In this document: positions 43,308 through 53,439 of the stretch, piece after piece
Numbering within the stretch: position 1 is the stretch's first letter
Layout of the letters: every line of letters starts with the position of its first letter
Assembly (NCBI RefSeq): GCF_036898095.1
Contig: NC_090768.1
Location: 47,253,420 to 47,317,419 of the forward strand
From: Palaemon carinicauda
Taxonomy: Eukaryota; Arthropoda; Malacostraca; Decapoda; Palaemonidae
Reading direction: 5' to 3'
DNA length: 64,000 nt
Made by a program: the position numbers and the translations under genes
The notes under the pieces: generated by a model
The model's database searches: none
The model's input: the letters and a program-made list of their open reading frames with translations, nothing else
What the model was told of the DNA's origin: nothing

Positions 43308-45652
43308 TCGTTTAGTAGCTTGCCTTACTAGTCGGACTTTTCCCTGTGCGTACTTTATCGTCTTGCATCTTTATCATGTCGCTACCTTCGGCCTCGCCTT
43401 CTTCTGGAAAGTTGAGTACAAGGTTCCAGTATTGTTTAGTTAAGCTCTGACCGTAAAGTAAATATTACTTTTCGAGATATTTGTTGTTTTGTGGCAGAGC
43501 TGTGCCTCTACCGGACCCGCCATTTTATGGCGTCGTTGTTGTTCTGCATGCCTTATTTAGTTAGCCACAACAACGCTTCCGGCCTTATTTACTAATCGAT
43601 AATATTAGTTTATTTAGTCTTCATAGCTAGGAACTTTTATATCGTGTTTTGACGCTTTTTTACTGGTCATCGATTGACCCCATACCAGTTGGCTACTATA
43701 GCCCCCAGGCCAGAGCGCCTATATTAGTGTTCATGCATGATTTTATCAGTGATCCTAGGCTTACTTATGAAGATAGTGGCATTATTTTAAAATACTATTG
43801 ACTGTGATGCAAGTGTTTTCGCCTTCAGGGACCATATAGGGGATAGGTTAGTTAGTGTGCCTTCCTAACCTAACCTACATGTAGGACCCCTATATGCTTC
43901 CTTCATCCCCCTGCCCTTGGGCATTCCCTCTGTGTAGCCTTGCTCCCCCTACCACGTAAGGGGATCAAGCTCTTATCAGAGTATGTTATTGCCTCTCTGT
44001 CCTCCCTAAGGGAATGAACCCCCCTTAGGGTTGCGCCTGAGAGTGAGGAACGGCTAGTCTTTCCTCTATTGCTAGGACTAAGTCTACGACTTTCCTGCGA
44101 TAGCGATATGTCTTCTATCCTTCCTAGTTCAGGACGTACATCCCTGCTCTAGGTTAGGTTTTGGAAGGGTTTATTCTGTTCCTTGCTGAAACTGTACCCA
44201 TGCACCGTTTCAGTCAGGCTGCCTTACCTTAGGTTAGGGAGTGTCCTCCCTTCCTTAGTGGCCGCTCTGGTACAGAACCCCTTCCATGGAAGACCCTTCT
44301 CTTCTCCCCTCCCCACCTATCGCTTGTATAGCCTAGCCTATACTTAGATTAGTCTATACCCATCTGTCCCCTGTCCTACAACTCCTCCTTAGGGTGGAGT
44401 GATAGGGTTACCTTGAGCTTCTGTGTACAGTCCGCTCTGGTACATATACCCTTCATAGTGTCATATGGGGTTAGCCACTGGATGTGTTCTGTATGCAGGG
44501 GTCTCAACCCCCCCCCCCCCTTTTTGGTTGTCCCCTAGCCCTCCCTTGGGCTACCCTAGCTCCCGGTCCTCTGCGGCCCCTGCTTCTGGGTGATAGAGTC
44601 AGCCTCTATCATGGGTACACCCTCTCAGGGGGGATGTCTGGGAGTCCATGGCCGGACCCCCCTACATCCCTCCCTCTGTCTCTTTCACTATCCGGGTGCC
44701 GGTCCCTTGCCGCCTCCTCTGTCGGCGATACCCACCTCCTACCTTGGTGACTCACCCCATATCCCCATGGCCGCCAGTCCTCCGTGTGCCGGGGGACTGC
44801 CGCCTGCCGCCGGCTTCCAGCCGATGGCTCTCCCCCTTCCTCATAACTTGGTCGTCCGCCCGCCGGCCGGCCCCCGGAGTGCCGGCATCCACTGCCGGCA
44901 ACCCGGTTCTGCTATAACCATCCTTGTTCCTGTCACCAATCCGGCAACCTCCGGCTCCCGGCAACCTCCGGCTGCTGGAGCCGCCGCTCCCTCTGCCGGC
45001 GTGCCGCCGCTGTGCCGGCGGCCGCCTCCCTGGTATTACTCTTGACTTTTATATTGTCTGTCCTAATGCCAGAAACTCTGCTGGAGCGGCCTCCGGCGTG
45101 CCGGAGGTCTGCCGGAACCTTCCGGAGGCGTCAAGACGACTTGCACCCCCTTCTACTAGCTATCATCTAATACTGATAGCCCTACACTGCAACCAGATGG
45201 CTTGTTTACGTAAATCGATCAGTACCTTAGTACTGTTCTACTGGTAATCATGCTGTCTTCTTGCATTTTACAGATTTCCAGCATGCTGCGTGTATCTTAG
45301 CGCGGCTGGTTGCCGGGAGCAGTTACCCTTTGGGATCCTTTAGCCCCCTAATTTGGGACTGAGTGGCCTCAGTCCCAACCTTATCCTTGACAATTCCTAT
45401 GGAATTCCATTTGCCCTATGGACTTCTACTGGAATTCTATCCTGTGCCTTCGACCACCTCGGATTATACAAGGATAAAGCTTACGGTAATCAGCCGGGCG
45501 GGATGCACGGAGTATGTTTCTTTCCTATCTCAATCCTCTGTGCATCACACCCTTTATCAAGTTAAAGTTAATGATTAATATTAACCTAGTTTAAGAGCCA
45601 TTCTTATGACTCCCCCCATACTCATTTTCTCTTTCTTCCACAGGAGGAGCAG
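43308..45652 (+). promoter_or_regulatory. Element 2 leader, possibly containing an intron
   Basis: 2.3 kb before the long gag frame. A short frame opens at ATG 43376 (MSLPSASPSSGK) directly followed by gttgag. At 45643 the sequence ctttcttccacag is a strong acceptor, and gag continues in phase 0 (EEQMKC). Splicing 43411 to 45644 would add a conserved-looking N-terminus to gag. That is inference. 44480-45130 is strikingly GC-rich with many ccggc words. Confidence 0.5.
44480..45130. repeat. CCGGC-rich low-complexity block
   Basis: About 650 bases dense in ccggc/gccgg words, including a duplicated ccggcaacctccggctcc-type unit near 44941-44970. Far more GC-rich than the rest of the window. Open frames on both strands here are by-products of composition. 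Confidence 0.75.
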
Positions 45653-47602
45653 ATGAAGTGTGACTTCGACTTCTGCGCTGTGAAACGCCCGCACTTCTAC
45701 GGGCATACGGCTTGCAGGACTCACGCCCCTTGTGCTAACAAGAAAGGGGATTTGAAATTCTGGGACCCGCTGAACTGTACGGTCTGCCAGGCTCACCTAG
45801 TTGATGCCTTCCATAACCCTCCCTCAGCGGAGGTCAGGGACACTTCTCGGGATAAGCTACGCAAGTGGGTGCGTGGCTTCCAGAAGAATGCCACCGGACC
45901 GTACCTGGCCACTGAAGAAATGAGGTCTCTTTTGTTCCCAAAGGCCTCCCTTGATTCTGTGGTGCCCAAAGATTTGATCTCCACTGTCCAAATTACGGTG
46001 GAACCAGACGTAGTAATGGCCCAGTCCATGCACGAGTGCCACCTGGATTCCGAGGACGACGAACACATGTCGGATGTTTCGGAGGGCACGGAGAAGACCC
46101 TTATGGCTCAAGGTGCGGAAGATGATGAGGACCAGGTGGAATACACCGAGTCGGAGCAAGAGGTCGCTCCTCCTTCCATCACCGCCCCTACTCCTACACC
46201 GACGGAAGTGTCTCTCCCGTCTACCTCCGCTACCCCGGAACCCATGCCATTCGCCCAAGAGATGTTCCGGATGATCAAAGCCATCATGGACGACAGGCTG
46301 AAAGAAAATCAGGAGTTCATCAGGTCCATGATAGGATCCAAAGAACCGAAGAAGATCTCGGTTAAGGATCTCCCCGCTTGCTCACACGCCAACCCATGGA
46401 GGTATGCTGAGCATATGGTTATCGCGACCGGCAGGATCTTCGTCAGCGACAAGATCGGCACGGTCCCCCTGGAAGACGTGGAGTTCTTCCCAAACTTCGA
46501 GGCCTACCCGGACTGTTACGTCCGGCTTCGTTCTGAACCTGCCTCTAAAGAAGAGACCGAACCAAAGGAGGAGATAGTGTTCGATCTCGCGAAGGCCCAG
46601 GCTATGCTAGCCAATACGTTTAAAAGTAGGGGTTTTACCTGCTCTAAGCTTCCGGCCCTGAGCAAGAAGCACCCTACCTACGTCGCACCCGATGAAGCAG
46701 TCCTTCCATTCATGGAAAAGGCCTTCGCTGCGTGCCTCAAGGCTGTGGAAGAGGGAAAAGCCTGCCCTGCACTGGAGGAGTGCAGACCCTTCTCCATAGT
46801 GACTCCCCCCGACGCTCGACACTGGAAGGACATCCAGCATACTTTCGTGTTGGGAAAGCTAGATCCTGACGTCGCCGGACGTCAGTTTAATGAAGACCTC
46901 CCGAAACTCAACGATCACCTCCTTCGTCGGGAACAAGATACGAAGGAGAGGCTCGCAGCATCCATGTCCCACCAGGTCCAACTTGATATCATGGCCTGTG
47001 ACACCAGAGTACCAGACCACTACATGGTACTTGCCAAATCCCACATGGCAACTCTGGTGAAGGATATGTACCACTTCATGAAGGCTCGGAGAGCCTGTCG
47101 TGAATTCGTGTTCGCAGGTGCCACTGTGAAACACGAACCCCGGAGGCTGATTTCCTCCAACATCTGGGGTAAACACCTCTTTCCTTCTGACCTTGTGAAG
47201 GAGATCACCGACAAAGCCGCCACGGAGAATAGGAACCTTCTCCACAAGTGGGGCATGTCAAAAAAGAGGAAATCCTCTCAGGACGACGGACCTCAACCTA
47301 AGAGGAAATCCTCCAAACAGAAACCCCAGCAGCGTCAACCAAGACGACAGTTTCCGGGACCCGCTACTCCCCAAGTGGCAGCTCGGCCACAGCAGACCTT
47401 TCAGCTGGTCACCCAACCGGTCTTGTCACAGTCACCAGTTTTCACCCCTGCTTTCGAGCAACAGACGACTACCTTTCGTCCCAAAGGTGGAGGCTCAAGC
47501 AGAGGTGCAGGCAGAGACGCGTCTCGCCGTCCCTCCAGAGGCAGAGGAGGAAAGGGAGCTAGCGGCCAAGGCAGTAAGCCCTCGGGATACCAGAAGCAAT
47601 GA
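45653..47602 (+). CDS. DIRS element 2 gag-like protein
   Basis: 649 codons. The N-terminus has a regular Cys/His set (CDFDFC, HTACRTHAPC, CTVCQAH) that could bind zinc. Residues about 140-200 are acidic and Pro/Ser-rich. A conserved central part follows (about 210-540). The C-terminus is basic with Lys/Gln/Arg runs and Arg-Gly repeats (RRPSRGRGGKGASGQGSK), typical of nucleic-acid binding. Start at the first ATG; the open frame extends slightly upstream to a splice-acceptor-like site, so the real N-terminus may be longer. Overlaps the polymerase frame by 116 bases. Role as gag is inferred from position and composition. Confidence 0.85.
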   Translation: MKCDFDFCAVKRPHFYGHTACRTHAPCANKKGDLKFWDPLNCTVCQAHLVDAFHNPPSAEVRDTSRDKLRKWVRGFQKNATGPYLATEEMRSLLFPKASLDSVVPKDLISTVQITVEPDVVMAQSMHECHLDSEDDEHMSDVSEGTEKTLMAQGAEDDEDQVEYTESEQEVAPPSITAPTPTPTEVSLPSTSATPEPMPFAQEMFRMIKAIMDDRLKENQEFIRSMIGSKEPKKISVKDLPACSHANPWRYAEHMVIATGRIFVSDKIGTVPLEDVEFFPNFEAYPDCYVRLRSEPASKEETEPKEEIVFDLAKAQAMLANTFKSRGFTCSKLPALSKKHPTYVAPDEAVLPFMEKAFAACLKAVEEGKACPALEECRPFSIVTPPDARHWKDIQHTFVLGKLDPDVAGRQFNEDLPKLNDHLLRREQDTKERLAASMSHQVQLDIMACDTRVPDHYMVLAKSHMATLVKDMYHFMKARRACREFVFAGATVKHEPRRLISSNIWGKHLFPSDLVKEITDKAATENRNLLHKWGMSKKRKSSQDDGPQPKRKSSKQKPQQRQPRRQFPGPATPQVAARPQQTFQLVTQPVLSQSPVFTPAFEQQTTTFRPKGGGSSRGAGRDASRRPSRGRGGKGASGQGSKPSGYQKQ

Positions 47603-49442
47603 AGTGCTTCCGGTGGGAGGAAGACTCCGCCAATTCCAGGATCGTTGGACCTTCGATCCCTGGGCACACAGCATCGTCAAGAAGGGTCTAGGCTGGAGTT
47701 GGACTCAACCACCCCCAACCTTCCAGCAATTCTTCCAACAATCAACCCCCCTTCTGGAAGAATATGTCCTAGATCTCTTGAACAAGAAGGTGATAAGGAA
47801 GGTAAAGTCCACCAGGTTCCAAGGGAGACTGTTTTGTGTCCCCAAGAAAGACTCCGACAAACTCAGAGTCATTCTGGACTTATCCCCCCTCAACAAGTTC
47901 ATAGCGAACGACAAGTTCAAGATGCTGACTCTTCAACAGATAAGGACCCTTCTGCCTCGAGGTTCTTACACGGTCTCCATAGACCTGGCGGATGCCTACT
48001 GGCACGTTCCAATGAACCATCACGCTTCCTCCTACCTAGGATTTCGACTCCAAAGGAAAAGCTACGCCTTCAGGGCCATGCCCTTCGGCCTCAATGTGGC
48101 CCCTCGGATCTTCACAAAGCTGGCGGACGCCATAGTACAACAGCTCCGCCTCCGAGACGTCCAGGTGATGGCCTACCTCGACGATTGGCTAGTCTGGGCT
48201 CCATCGCCCGAGGATTGTTTAAAATCCTGCAGCAAAGTCACCCAGTACCTAGAACACCTGGGATTCAAGATAAACGTGAAGAAATCTCGCCTCTCTCCAG
48301 CTCAGAAGTTCCAATGGTTAGGAATCCAATGGAACCTTCAGTCACACCGCCTTTCCATTCCCCAGAAGAAAAGGAAGGAAATAGCAGGGTCTGTCAAACG
48401 ACTACTGAAATCCAAGCGGATCTCAAGACGCCAGCAGGAACGAGTTCTAGGCTCTCTACAGTTCGCCTCAGTGACAAACCCAGTGCTTCGTGCACAGCTA
48501 AAGGATGCCGCGGGAGTCTGGAGACGTTCTGCATCCATCGCTCGAAGAGACCTCAAGAGACGGCTCCCAAACAGACTTCGACTTCTCCTCAAGCCGTGGT
48601 CGGAAGCAAAGGCCCTGAAAAGGTCCATCCCTCTTCAACACCCACCTCCATCACTCAACATCCACACGGACGCTTCGCTGGAGGGTTGGGGAGGTCACTC
48701 CCACCAAAAACAGGCTCAAGGCACATGGTCTCCCCTGTTCAAGACGTTTCACATCAACATCTTGGAGGCCATGGCGGTCCTTCTAACTCTGAAGAAACTC
48801 TCCCCGCCTCCCTCGATCCATATTCGTCTAACCCTAGACAACTCGGTGGTAGTTCGATGTCTCAATCGCCAAGGCTCAAGATCGCCCCAGATAAATCAGG
48901 TGCTTCTTCCAATCTTCCGTCTGGCAGAGAAGAAGAAATGGCACCTGTCTGCAGTTCACCTACAAGGATTCCGCAACGTGACAGCGGATGCTCTATCTCG
49001 GACAAGCCCGATTGAGTCGGAATGGTCTCTAGACGCAAGATCATTCTCCTTCATCTCTCATCAAGTCCCAGAACTTCAGATCGATCTCTTCGCAACTAGC
49101 GACAACAATCCACTTCCTCGGTATGTGGCCCCGTACGAGGACCCCAAGGCAGAAGCGGTGGATGCCATGTCACTGGACTGGAACAGATGGTCCAAGATCT
49201 ACCTGTTCCCTCCCACCAATCTTCTGCTGAAAGTCCTCTCCAAGCTGAGAACCTTCAAAGGGACAGCAGCCCTAGTGGCTCCCAAGTGGCCCCGGAGCAA
49301 CTGGTACCCCCTGGTCCTGGAGCTGCAGCCCAAGCTGATCCCTCTCCCGGGCCCAGTTCTCTCCCAACAAGTACAGAAGTCGACTGTCTTCGCTTCATCA
49401 TCGAAAATCAAGGACCTTCATCTCATGATTTTCTCTCCCTAG
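47487..49442 (+). CDS. DIRS element 2 reverse transcriptase / RNase H
   Basis: 651 codons in a different frame, overlapping gag. Reverse transcriptase motifs: LRVILDLSPLNKFI, VSIDLADAYWHVPM, MPFGLNVAPRIFTKLA and the catalytic YLDD (nt 48174-48185, residue about 230). RNase H starts HTDASLEGWGG (nt about 48664), then TLDNSVVVRCL and VTADALSR. The following DIRS-specific stretch has IDLFATSDNNPLPRYV, LFPPTNLLLKVL and LVAPKWPRSNWYP, as in element 1. It ends 256 bases into the recombinase frame. No damage seen. The first about 40 codons overlap gag and may not be used as such. Confidence 0.92.
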   Translation: MEAQAEVQAETRLAVPPEAEEERELAAKAVSPRDTRSNEVLPVGGRLRQFQDRWTFDPWAHSIVKKGLGWSWTQPPPTFQQFFQQSTPLLEEYVLDLLNKKVIRKVKSTRFQGRLFCVPKKDSDKLRVILDLSPLNKFIANDKFKMLTLQQIRTLLPRGSYTVSIDLADAYWHVPMNHHASSYLGFRLQRKSYAFRAMPFGLNVAPRIFTKLADAIVQQLRLRDVQVMAYLDDWLVWAPSPEDCLKSCSKVTQYLEHLGFKINVKKSRLSPAQKFQWLGIQWNLQSHRLSIPQKKRKEIAGSVKRLLKSKRISRRQQERVLGSLQFASVTNPVLRAQLKDAAGVWRRSASIARRDLKRRLPNRLRLLLKPWSEAKALKRSIPLQHPPPSLNIHTDASLEGWGGHSHQKQAQGTWSPLFKTFHINILEAMAVLLTLKKLSPPPSIHIRLTLDNSVVVRCLNRQGSRSPQINQVLLPIFRLAEKKKWHLSAVHLQGFRNVTADALSRTSPIESEWSLDARSFSFISHQVPELQIDLFATSDNNPLPRYVAPYEDPKAEAVDAMSLDWNRWSKIYLFPPTNLLLKVLSKLRTFKGTAALVAPKWPRSNWYPLVLELQPKLIPLPGPVLSQQVQKSTVFASSSKIKDLHLMIFSP

Positions 49443-50413
49443 CCGCAAAGAAGAGGTTTGGGATCTCGAAGAAAAGTCTAGACTTCCTCGAGGAATACAA
49501 GACCGAATCCACAAGACGGCAATACGAATCATCTTGGAGAAAATGGGTCTCTTTCGTCAAGACAAAAAATCCTAAGGAAATCACAATTGATTTCTGCATG
49601 TCCTTCTTCATTCACCTTCATGGACAGGGATTAGCAGCCAATACGATTTCGACTTGCAAATCGGCCTTGACTAGACCACTATTGTATGCCTTCCAAATTG
49701 ATCTGTCTAGCGACATCTTCAATAAACTGCCGAAAGCATGCGCTCGTCTACGCCCAGCACCCCCACCGAAACCGATCTCCTGGTCATTGGACAAGGTGTT
49801 CCATTTCGCCTCCAACTTGGATAATGATTCATGCCCTCTCAAGGATCTGACTCAGAAAGTTATATTTCTCTTTGCTCTTGCCTCAGGAGCCCGAGTCAGC
49901 GAAATAGTGGCATTGTCAAGAGAAGAGGGTCATATCCTGTTTACTGATTCAGGAGACATTACCCTCTCCCCGGATCCGACGTTTCTCGCCAAAAACGAAT
50001 TACCCACCAAAAGATGGGGCCCCTGGAGAATATGCCCCCTGAAGGAAGATGCCTCTCTATGCCCAGTAGAGAGCCTCAAGGTCTATCTTCGCAGAACTTC
50101 GAACTTTGGTGGAGGCCAACTCTTCAAAGGAGAAACATCGGGCAGCGACCTGTCACTGAAACAACTAAGAGCGAAAATCACCTACTTCATTCGCAGAGCG
50201 GATCCTGACAGTACACCCGCCGGTCACGATCCTAGAAAAGTTGCATCGTCTCTGAATTTCTTTCAGAGTATGGACTTCGAAAGCCTTAAAAGCTTTACAG
50301 GCTGGAAGTCCTCGCGTGTTTTCTTCAAACATTATGCGAAACAAGTGCACGAAGTCAAACATTTTGTGGTAGCCGCAGGTAGTGTTATGAAACCTGCACC
50401 TAACTCTGCATAG
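49187..50413 (+). CDS. DIRS element 2 tyrosine recombinase
   Basis: 408 codons, uninterrupted. The core-binding domain is at about residues 100-190 (ESTRRQYESSWRKWVSFVKT). The catalytic domain has GARVSEIVAL (Arg codon 49891-49893), GHDPRKVASS (His 50225-50227, Arg 50234-50236) and RVFFKHYAKQV (Tyr codon 50333-50335). These are the R, HxxR and Y residues of the lambda-integrase-like family. The first about 80 codons overlap the polymerase frame, and the real start could be a later Met. Function: integrates the circular DNA copy by strand exchange, giving no target duplication. Shares FLAKNELP with the element 1 enzyme. Confidence 0.93.
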   Translation: MVQDLPVPSHQSSAESPLQAENLQRDSSPSGSQVAPEQLVPPGPGAAAQADPSPGPSSLPTSTEVDCLRFIIENQGPSSHDFLSLAAKKRFGISKKSLDFLEEYKTESTRRQYESSWRKWVSFVKTKNPKEITIDFCMSFFIHLHGQGLAANTISTCKSALTRPLLYAFQIDLSSDIFNKLPKACARLRPAPPPKPISWSLDKVFHFASNLDNDSCPLKDLTQKVIFLFALASGARVSEIVALSREEGHILFTDSGDITLSPDPTFLAKNELPTKRWGPWRICPLKEDASLCPVESLKVYLRRTSNFGGGQLFKGETSGSDLSLKQLRAKITYFIRRADPDSTPAGHDPRKVASSLNFFQSMDFESLKSFTGWKSSRVFFKHYAKQVHEVKHFVVAAGSVMKPAPNSA

Positions 50414-51229
50414 AACAGCGAGTTACTTGGGACTCTAACTCCTCGGGTGCCTATGTTGACCCTCGAGCGATACATAGTGATGTCGAAAACACTTAGTGCT
50501 TTCTTATAACTGTTCTTATCCCAGGTGAAATGTCATAGTCGTCACACAAGCGCCGAATGCCTAGAGCGTGATGTGTTTTAATTAAAGACTGACGTTCCTC
50601 GAGAACGAGTGCCTACTAATAAATTTGAAATTCCCTTTCAGATTCAAGAGCAAGTCTTTATTACTATGTACATTATAATTCACTGTAAATTAACTTTACT
50701 TATTGCTGTAATTTATTTTAAATTTTATGCAATTGTGAAATAAAATTCCTATTTTATTACTTGTGCGTCTCAGTCCGCTCCTACTTATACTATGAAATAT
50801 ATGCCTGTCATAGTTTTATTATCCCCTTCCCTATGGTTCATGGAGATACTAAGATCCTAACCCTTAGTATATATTCACTCTTACAATGTAATATTCCAAT
50901 ACGAATACTTACTCTTCATACCCTAGAGACGAAACTAACCTTCTTAGCACACAGTGCCTAACCACCACTGTCTGCCCTAAAGAATGTTCCGATACGAATG
51001 CCAACCATTCAGTCTCATCTCCAAGTTCTTCAGGTTCTTCTAGCAAGGTGAATAGCCCTTCGATAACCACTTTGATCTCGGCATGACCGTGGGAACTTCA
51101 CTGCCAAGGGGGGCAGGAAGATTCTTCCCTACGTTTCTTTTATTAAGATTACTATGCTACATTGTTCAAAGCCCTTGGCGCTTATCCAATAGGGGAAAAT
51201 CTACCTCGATACATTGATTCTCTGGTATT
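50414..51229 (+). other. Element 2 3' non-coding region
   Basis: Between the recombinase stop and the internal region. Candidate polyadenylation word aataaa at about 50739-50744 (gaaataaaattcc). No coding. Confidence 0.6.
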
Positions 51230-51325
51230 CTTCCATCAGGACGCCATGGCTTGAGCCCAAAAAACGGATTTTGAGCGAAGCGAAAAATCTATTTTTGGGT
51301 GAGATAGCCATGGCGTCCTGATGGA
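51230..51325 (+). repeat. Element 2 internal complementary region (circle junction copy)
   Basis: 51230-51264 is the reverse complement of the left end (42950-42984). 51262-51299 is the reverse complement of the right end (51753-51790), then imperfect complementarity to 51325. They meet at AAA, the complement of the TTT both ends share. Confidence 0.9.
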
Positions 51326-51403
51326 CCCTCCCTGCTACTTCGTCCAGTTTTTAGGTCCCACCCTGCTCTGCTGTATCATGGTGATCGGCAAGCAACTGGC
51401 TTC

Positions 51404-51760
51404 AGGATGAAGACGGTCGTGACGTCATTTAAGCAATGGCGCCCGTTTGTTTACGTCTCGAGTACCAAAAGTAGCCACGGATGAGATTAGCTATGGAATG
51501 GCTCCCAGCTATTCTCTGCCCTTACACACCGAAGCATTAACTCTGTTCGGGGTGTAGATAGCTATGTGGCGCGTTAATACATGCGTCCCCTGTTGATATA
51601 CGATGTCTTAAAAGGGAAACCTTTAGGATACTCGCTCCAGAAGTTAGAATTCTGTGATAACCTGTGGTTAAATTCTCTGGGAATATCTTAGTAGTTATTT
51701 ACCCAAGGAAGCTACCAAAAAGGAACCTTTCATCAGGACGCCATGGCTTGAGCCCAAAAA
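51404..51760 (-). repeat. Element 2 right inverted terminal repeat (357 bp)
   Basis: Inverted copy of 42951-43307. Thirty right-specific bases follow to 51790, including agatttttcgcttcgctca. Confidence 0.93.
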
Positions 51761-51794
51761 TAGATTTTTCGCTTCGCTCAAAATCCGTTTATTC

Positions 51795-52130
51795 AGTAAA
51801 AGTTTAAGAGAAAGTTTAAAGGAAAGGATTAAAGGGTTCTCATGAATGACAGAGCCAAGGGACAGTGTTGCCCTACAGAACCATATACTGTACACAATCA
51901 GCGCCCAAGGATCCCTCTCCATCCAAGCTAGGACACGGGAGGGCCAGGCAATGGCTGCTGAAAATTCGGCAGGTAGTCTTATAGTCTCCCCGAAACCCAC
52001 CATTCTTAGCTCACAATGATGGGGAGGTTGCAGACGCTACAAGAAACTATAGAGTATCGAGTCTGAGCAGGACTCGATCTCCCGTCCAGTAGAACGCCAG
52101 GCAGGGGCGTTTCCAATAGGCTACCACAAC
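51795..52130 (-). mobile_element. tRNA-derived SINE next to element 2
   Basis: On the minus strand the 5' part reads tggtagcctattgg (pol III A-box-like) and about 45 bases later gagatcgagtcctgct (B-box-like), as in a tRNA-derived head. It is followed by a body with gcctggccctcccgtgtcct, gggcgctgattgtgtacag and a tail of repeated ctttaa/actttc words near 51795-51830. I recognise the body as a decapod SINE type. Its tail lies at the element 2 insertion site. Confidence 0.65.
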
Positions 52131-52269
52131 CCTCACAAATGGAAGGAGGATTTGGAGAAATGGTTGGAAAAGATACATCAAAGCAACTAACCCCCATAAT
52201 TTAGGAATAACAAAGGTGATACAGATCCAGTTTACTGGACCCAATTTTACTCTGTATCTATACTATTGG

Positions 52270-53260
52270 TCTGTTGAAAATACTACAAAGGCATGGAGTT
52301 AAGCTCAAACTATTTGCAGATGCTACACCATTGATAAATGATATCGACAACACTACTGAAATTCTAAACCGAATTCTTGCCAGTATTAGGGAATGGATGA
52401 CAATGAAACAACTAAAAATAAATGAAAATAAAACAGAGTTTATGGTTGGAAAAAATTAGCCTAAGAAACTTTGGTGATGTTCAAATAAACATCTGCCCCG
52501 ATATCTAGTAAATTTCGCGATCTATGAGTATATCTTGACTGTAACTTGTCTTTCAATGCCCAAATAATGTAGTAAAACTGCAGGCTAATATCTCATGCAC
52601 ATTGCTTTTAAAAAGATGTACCTGGATAAAATTTCTGTAAAGTGTTAAACTATGTTATTGCCACGATTGACTACTGTAACTATCTACAACAATTTACCAA
52701 AGTGCAACTTAAGAAAATAGAAAACATAATAAATAGAGTAGCAAGATTGATAAATGGTGTCCCACCCTGAGAAAAGACCACTTCTACACTAATTGATTTA
52801 CACTGGCTGCCTATTAAAGTAAGAATTGAGTTTAAAATATGTACAATAACCCATCAAGTTATCAGAAACGGACATCAAAATTATCTAAGAGAATTGCTAC
52901 ATATCGTGCAGCCAACAAATCGTGTTGACACGAGAATAGTAACAGATGGTTTCAAATTATTGGAACCTAGATTTATGTGTACTTTAGGCTCTAGAGCATT
53001 TAAATTTAAATCAGCTCCCACTAGACATCTGAAAGACTGAAGATATTGAGGCTTTCAAGAGGAAACTGAAGACTTTCTTGTTCTCTAAGTGCTTCGGTAG
53101 TGTGGATTTGACAATAAATGAGCAATATGCAGTATGAAATGCTGAATGCCTTGAAATGCACATGATGAAATGACAGCGAAGGTTCTGTTGAGAGTAGGGT
53201 TCCCCTGCTTTATATGACATGAAAAACAGCCCTTAAAGTAATTGTAAGTAAGAGTAAAAC
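52270..53260 (+). pseudogene. CR1/L2-like non-LTR retrotransposon 3' fragment, copy 1
   Basis: Starts in the reverse transcriptase: HGVKLKLFADATPLINDIDN (the YADD site has become FADA), then WMTMKQLKINENKTEFMVG. After frameshifts comes LIDLHWLPIKVRIEFKICTI, the conserved C-terminal region of this class. The 3' end around 53100-53260 includes tgacaataaatgagcaatat and gttgagagtagggttcccct. 5'-truncated, with stops; dead. Confidence 0.8.
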
Positions 53261-53439
53261 AACATTCCCGTGTTTCTTCCGACATTTGGATTTTGAGTAA
53301 TCTTGAAGCTCACTAATAACGATACTGAAAATTATATCAGCGACATCGAATATAAATATAAAGACAAAAAATGTATGCCAGATATAGCATGATATCAAAT
53401 GTTGTACAGTGGTAAATACGAAAAACTTTTAACAGCACA

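Larger units (their letters stand above)
42950..51790 (+). mobile_element. DIRS-type tyrosine-recombinase retrotransposon, element 2 (apparently intact)
   Basis: 8841 bases with inverted terminal repeats, three long open frames and an internal complementary region. Ends are defined by the internal junction copy and share TTT. No target-site duplication, as expected for tyrosine-recombinase integration. Relative to element 1 it has longer terminal repeats (357 vs 154), a much longer leader (2.3 kb) and a gag with no obvious similarity, so it is a different DIRS lineage. All enzyme motifs are present with no stop or frameshift seen, making it a candidate autonomous copy. Confidence 0.92.

Noticed and set aside
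44484..45247. Several Pro/Gly-rich frames on both strands
   Set aside because: Artefacts of the GC-rich leader of element 2; overlapping frames on both strands are equally open.
47645..49015. 456-codon frame within the element 2 polymerase
   Set aside because: Shadow frame; no domain, while the 47487-49442 frame has all polymerase motifs.
42950..51790. LTR retrotransposon or endogenous retrovirus
   Set aside because: Terminal repeats are inverted, there is a tyrosine recombinase instead of a DDE integrase, and no protease or envelope frame.
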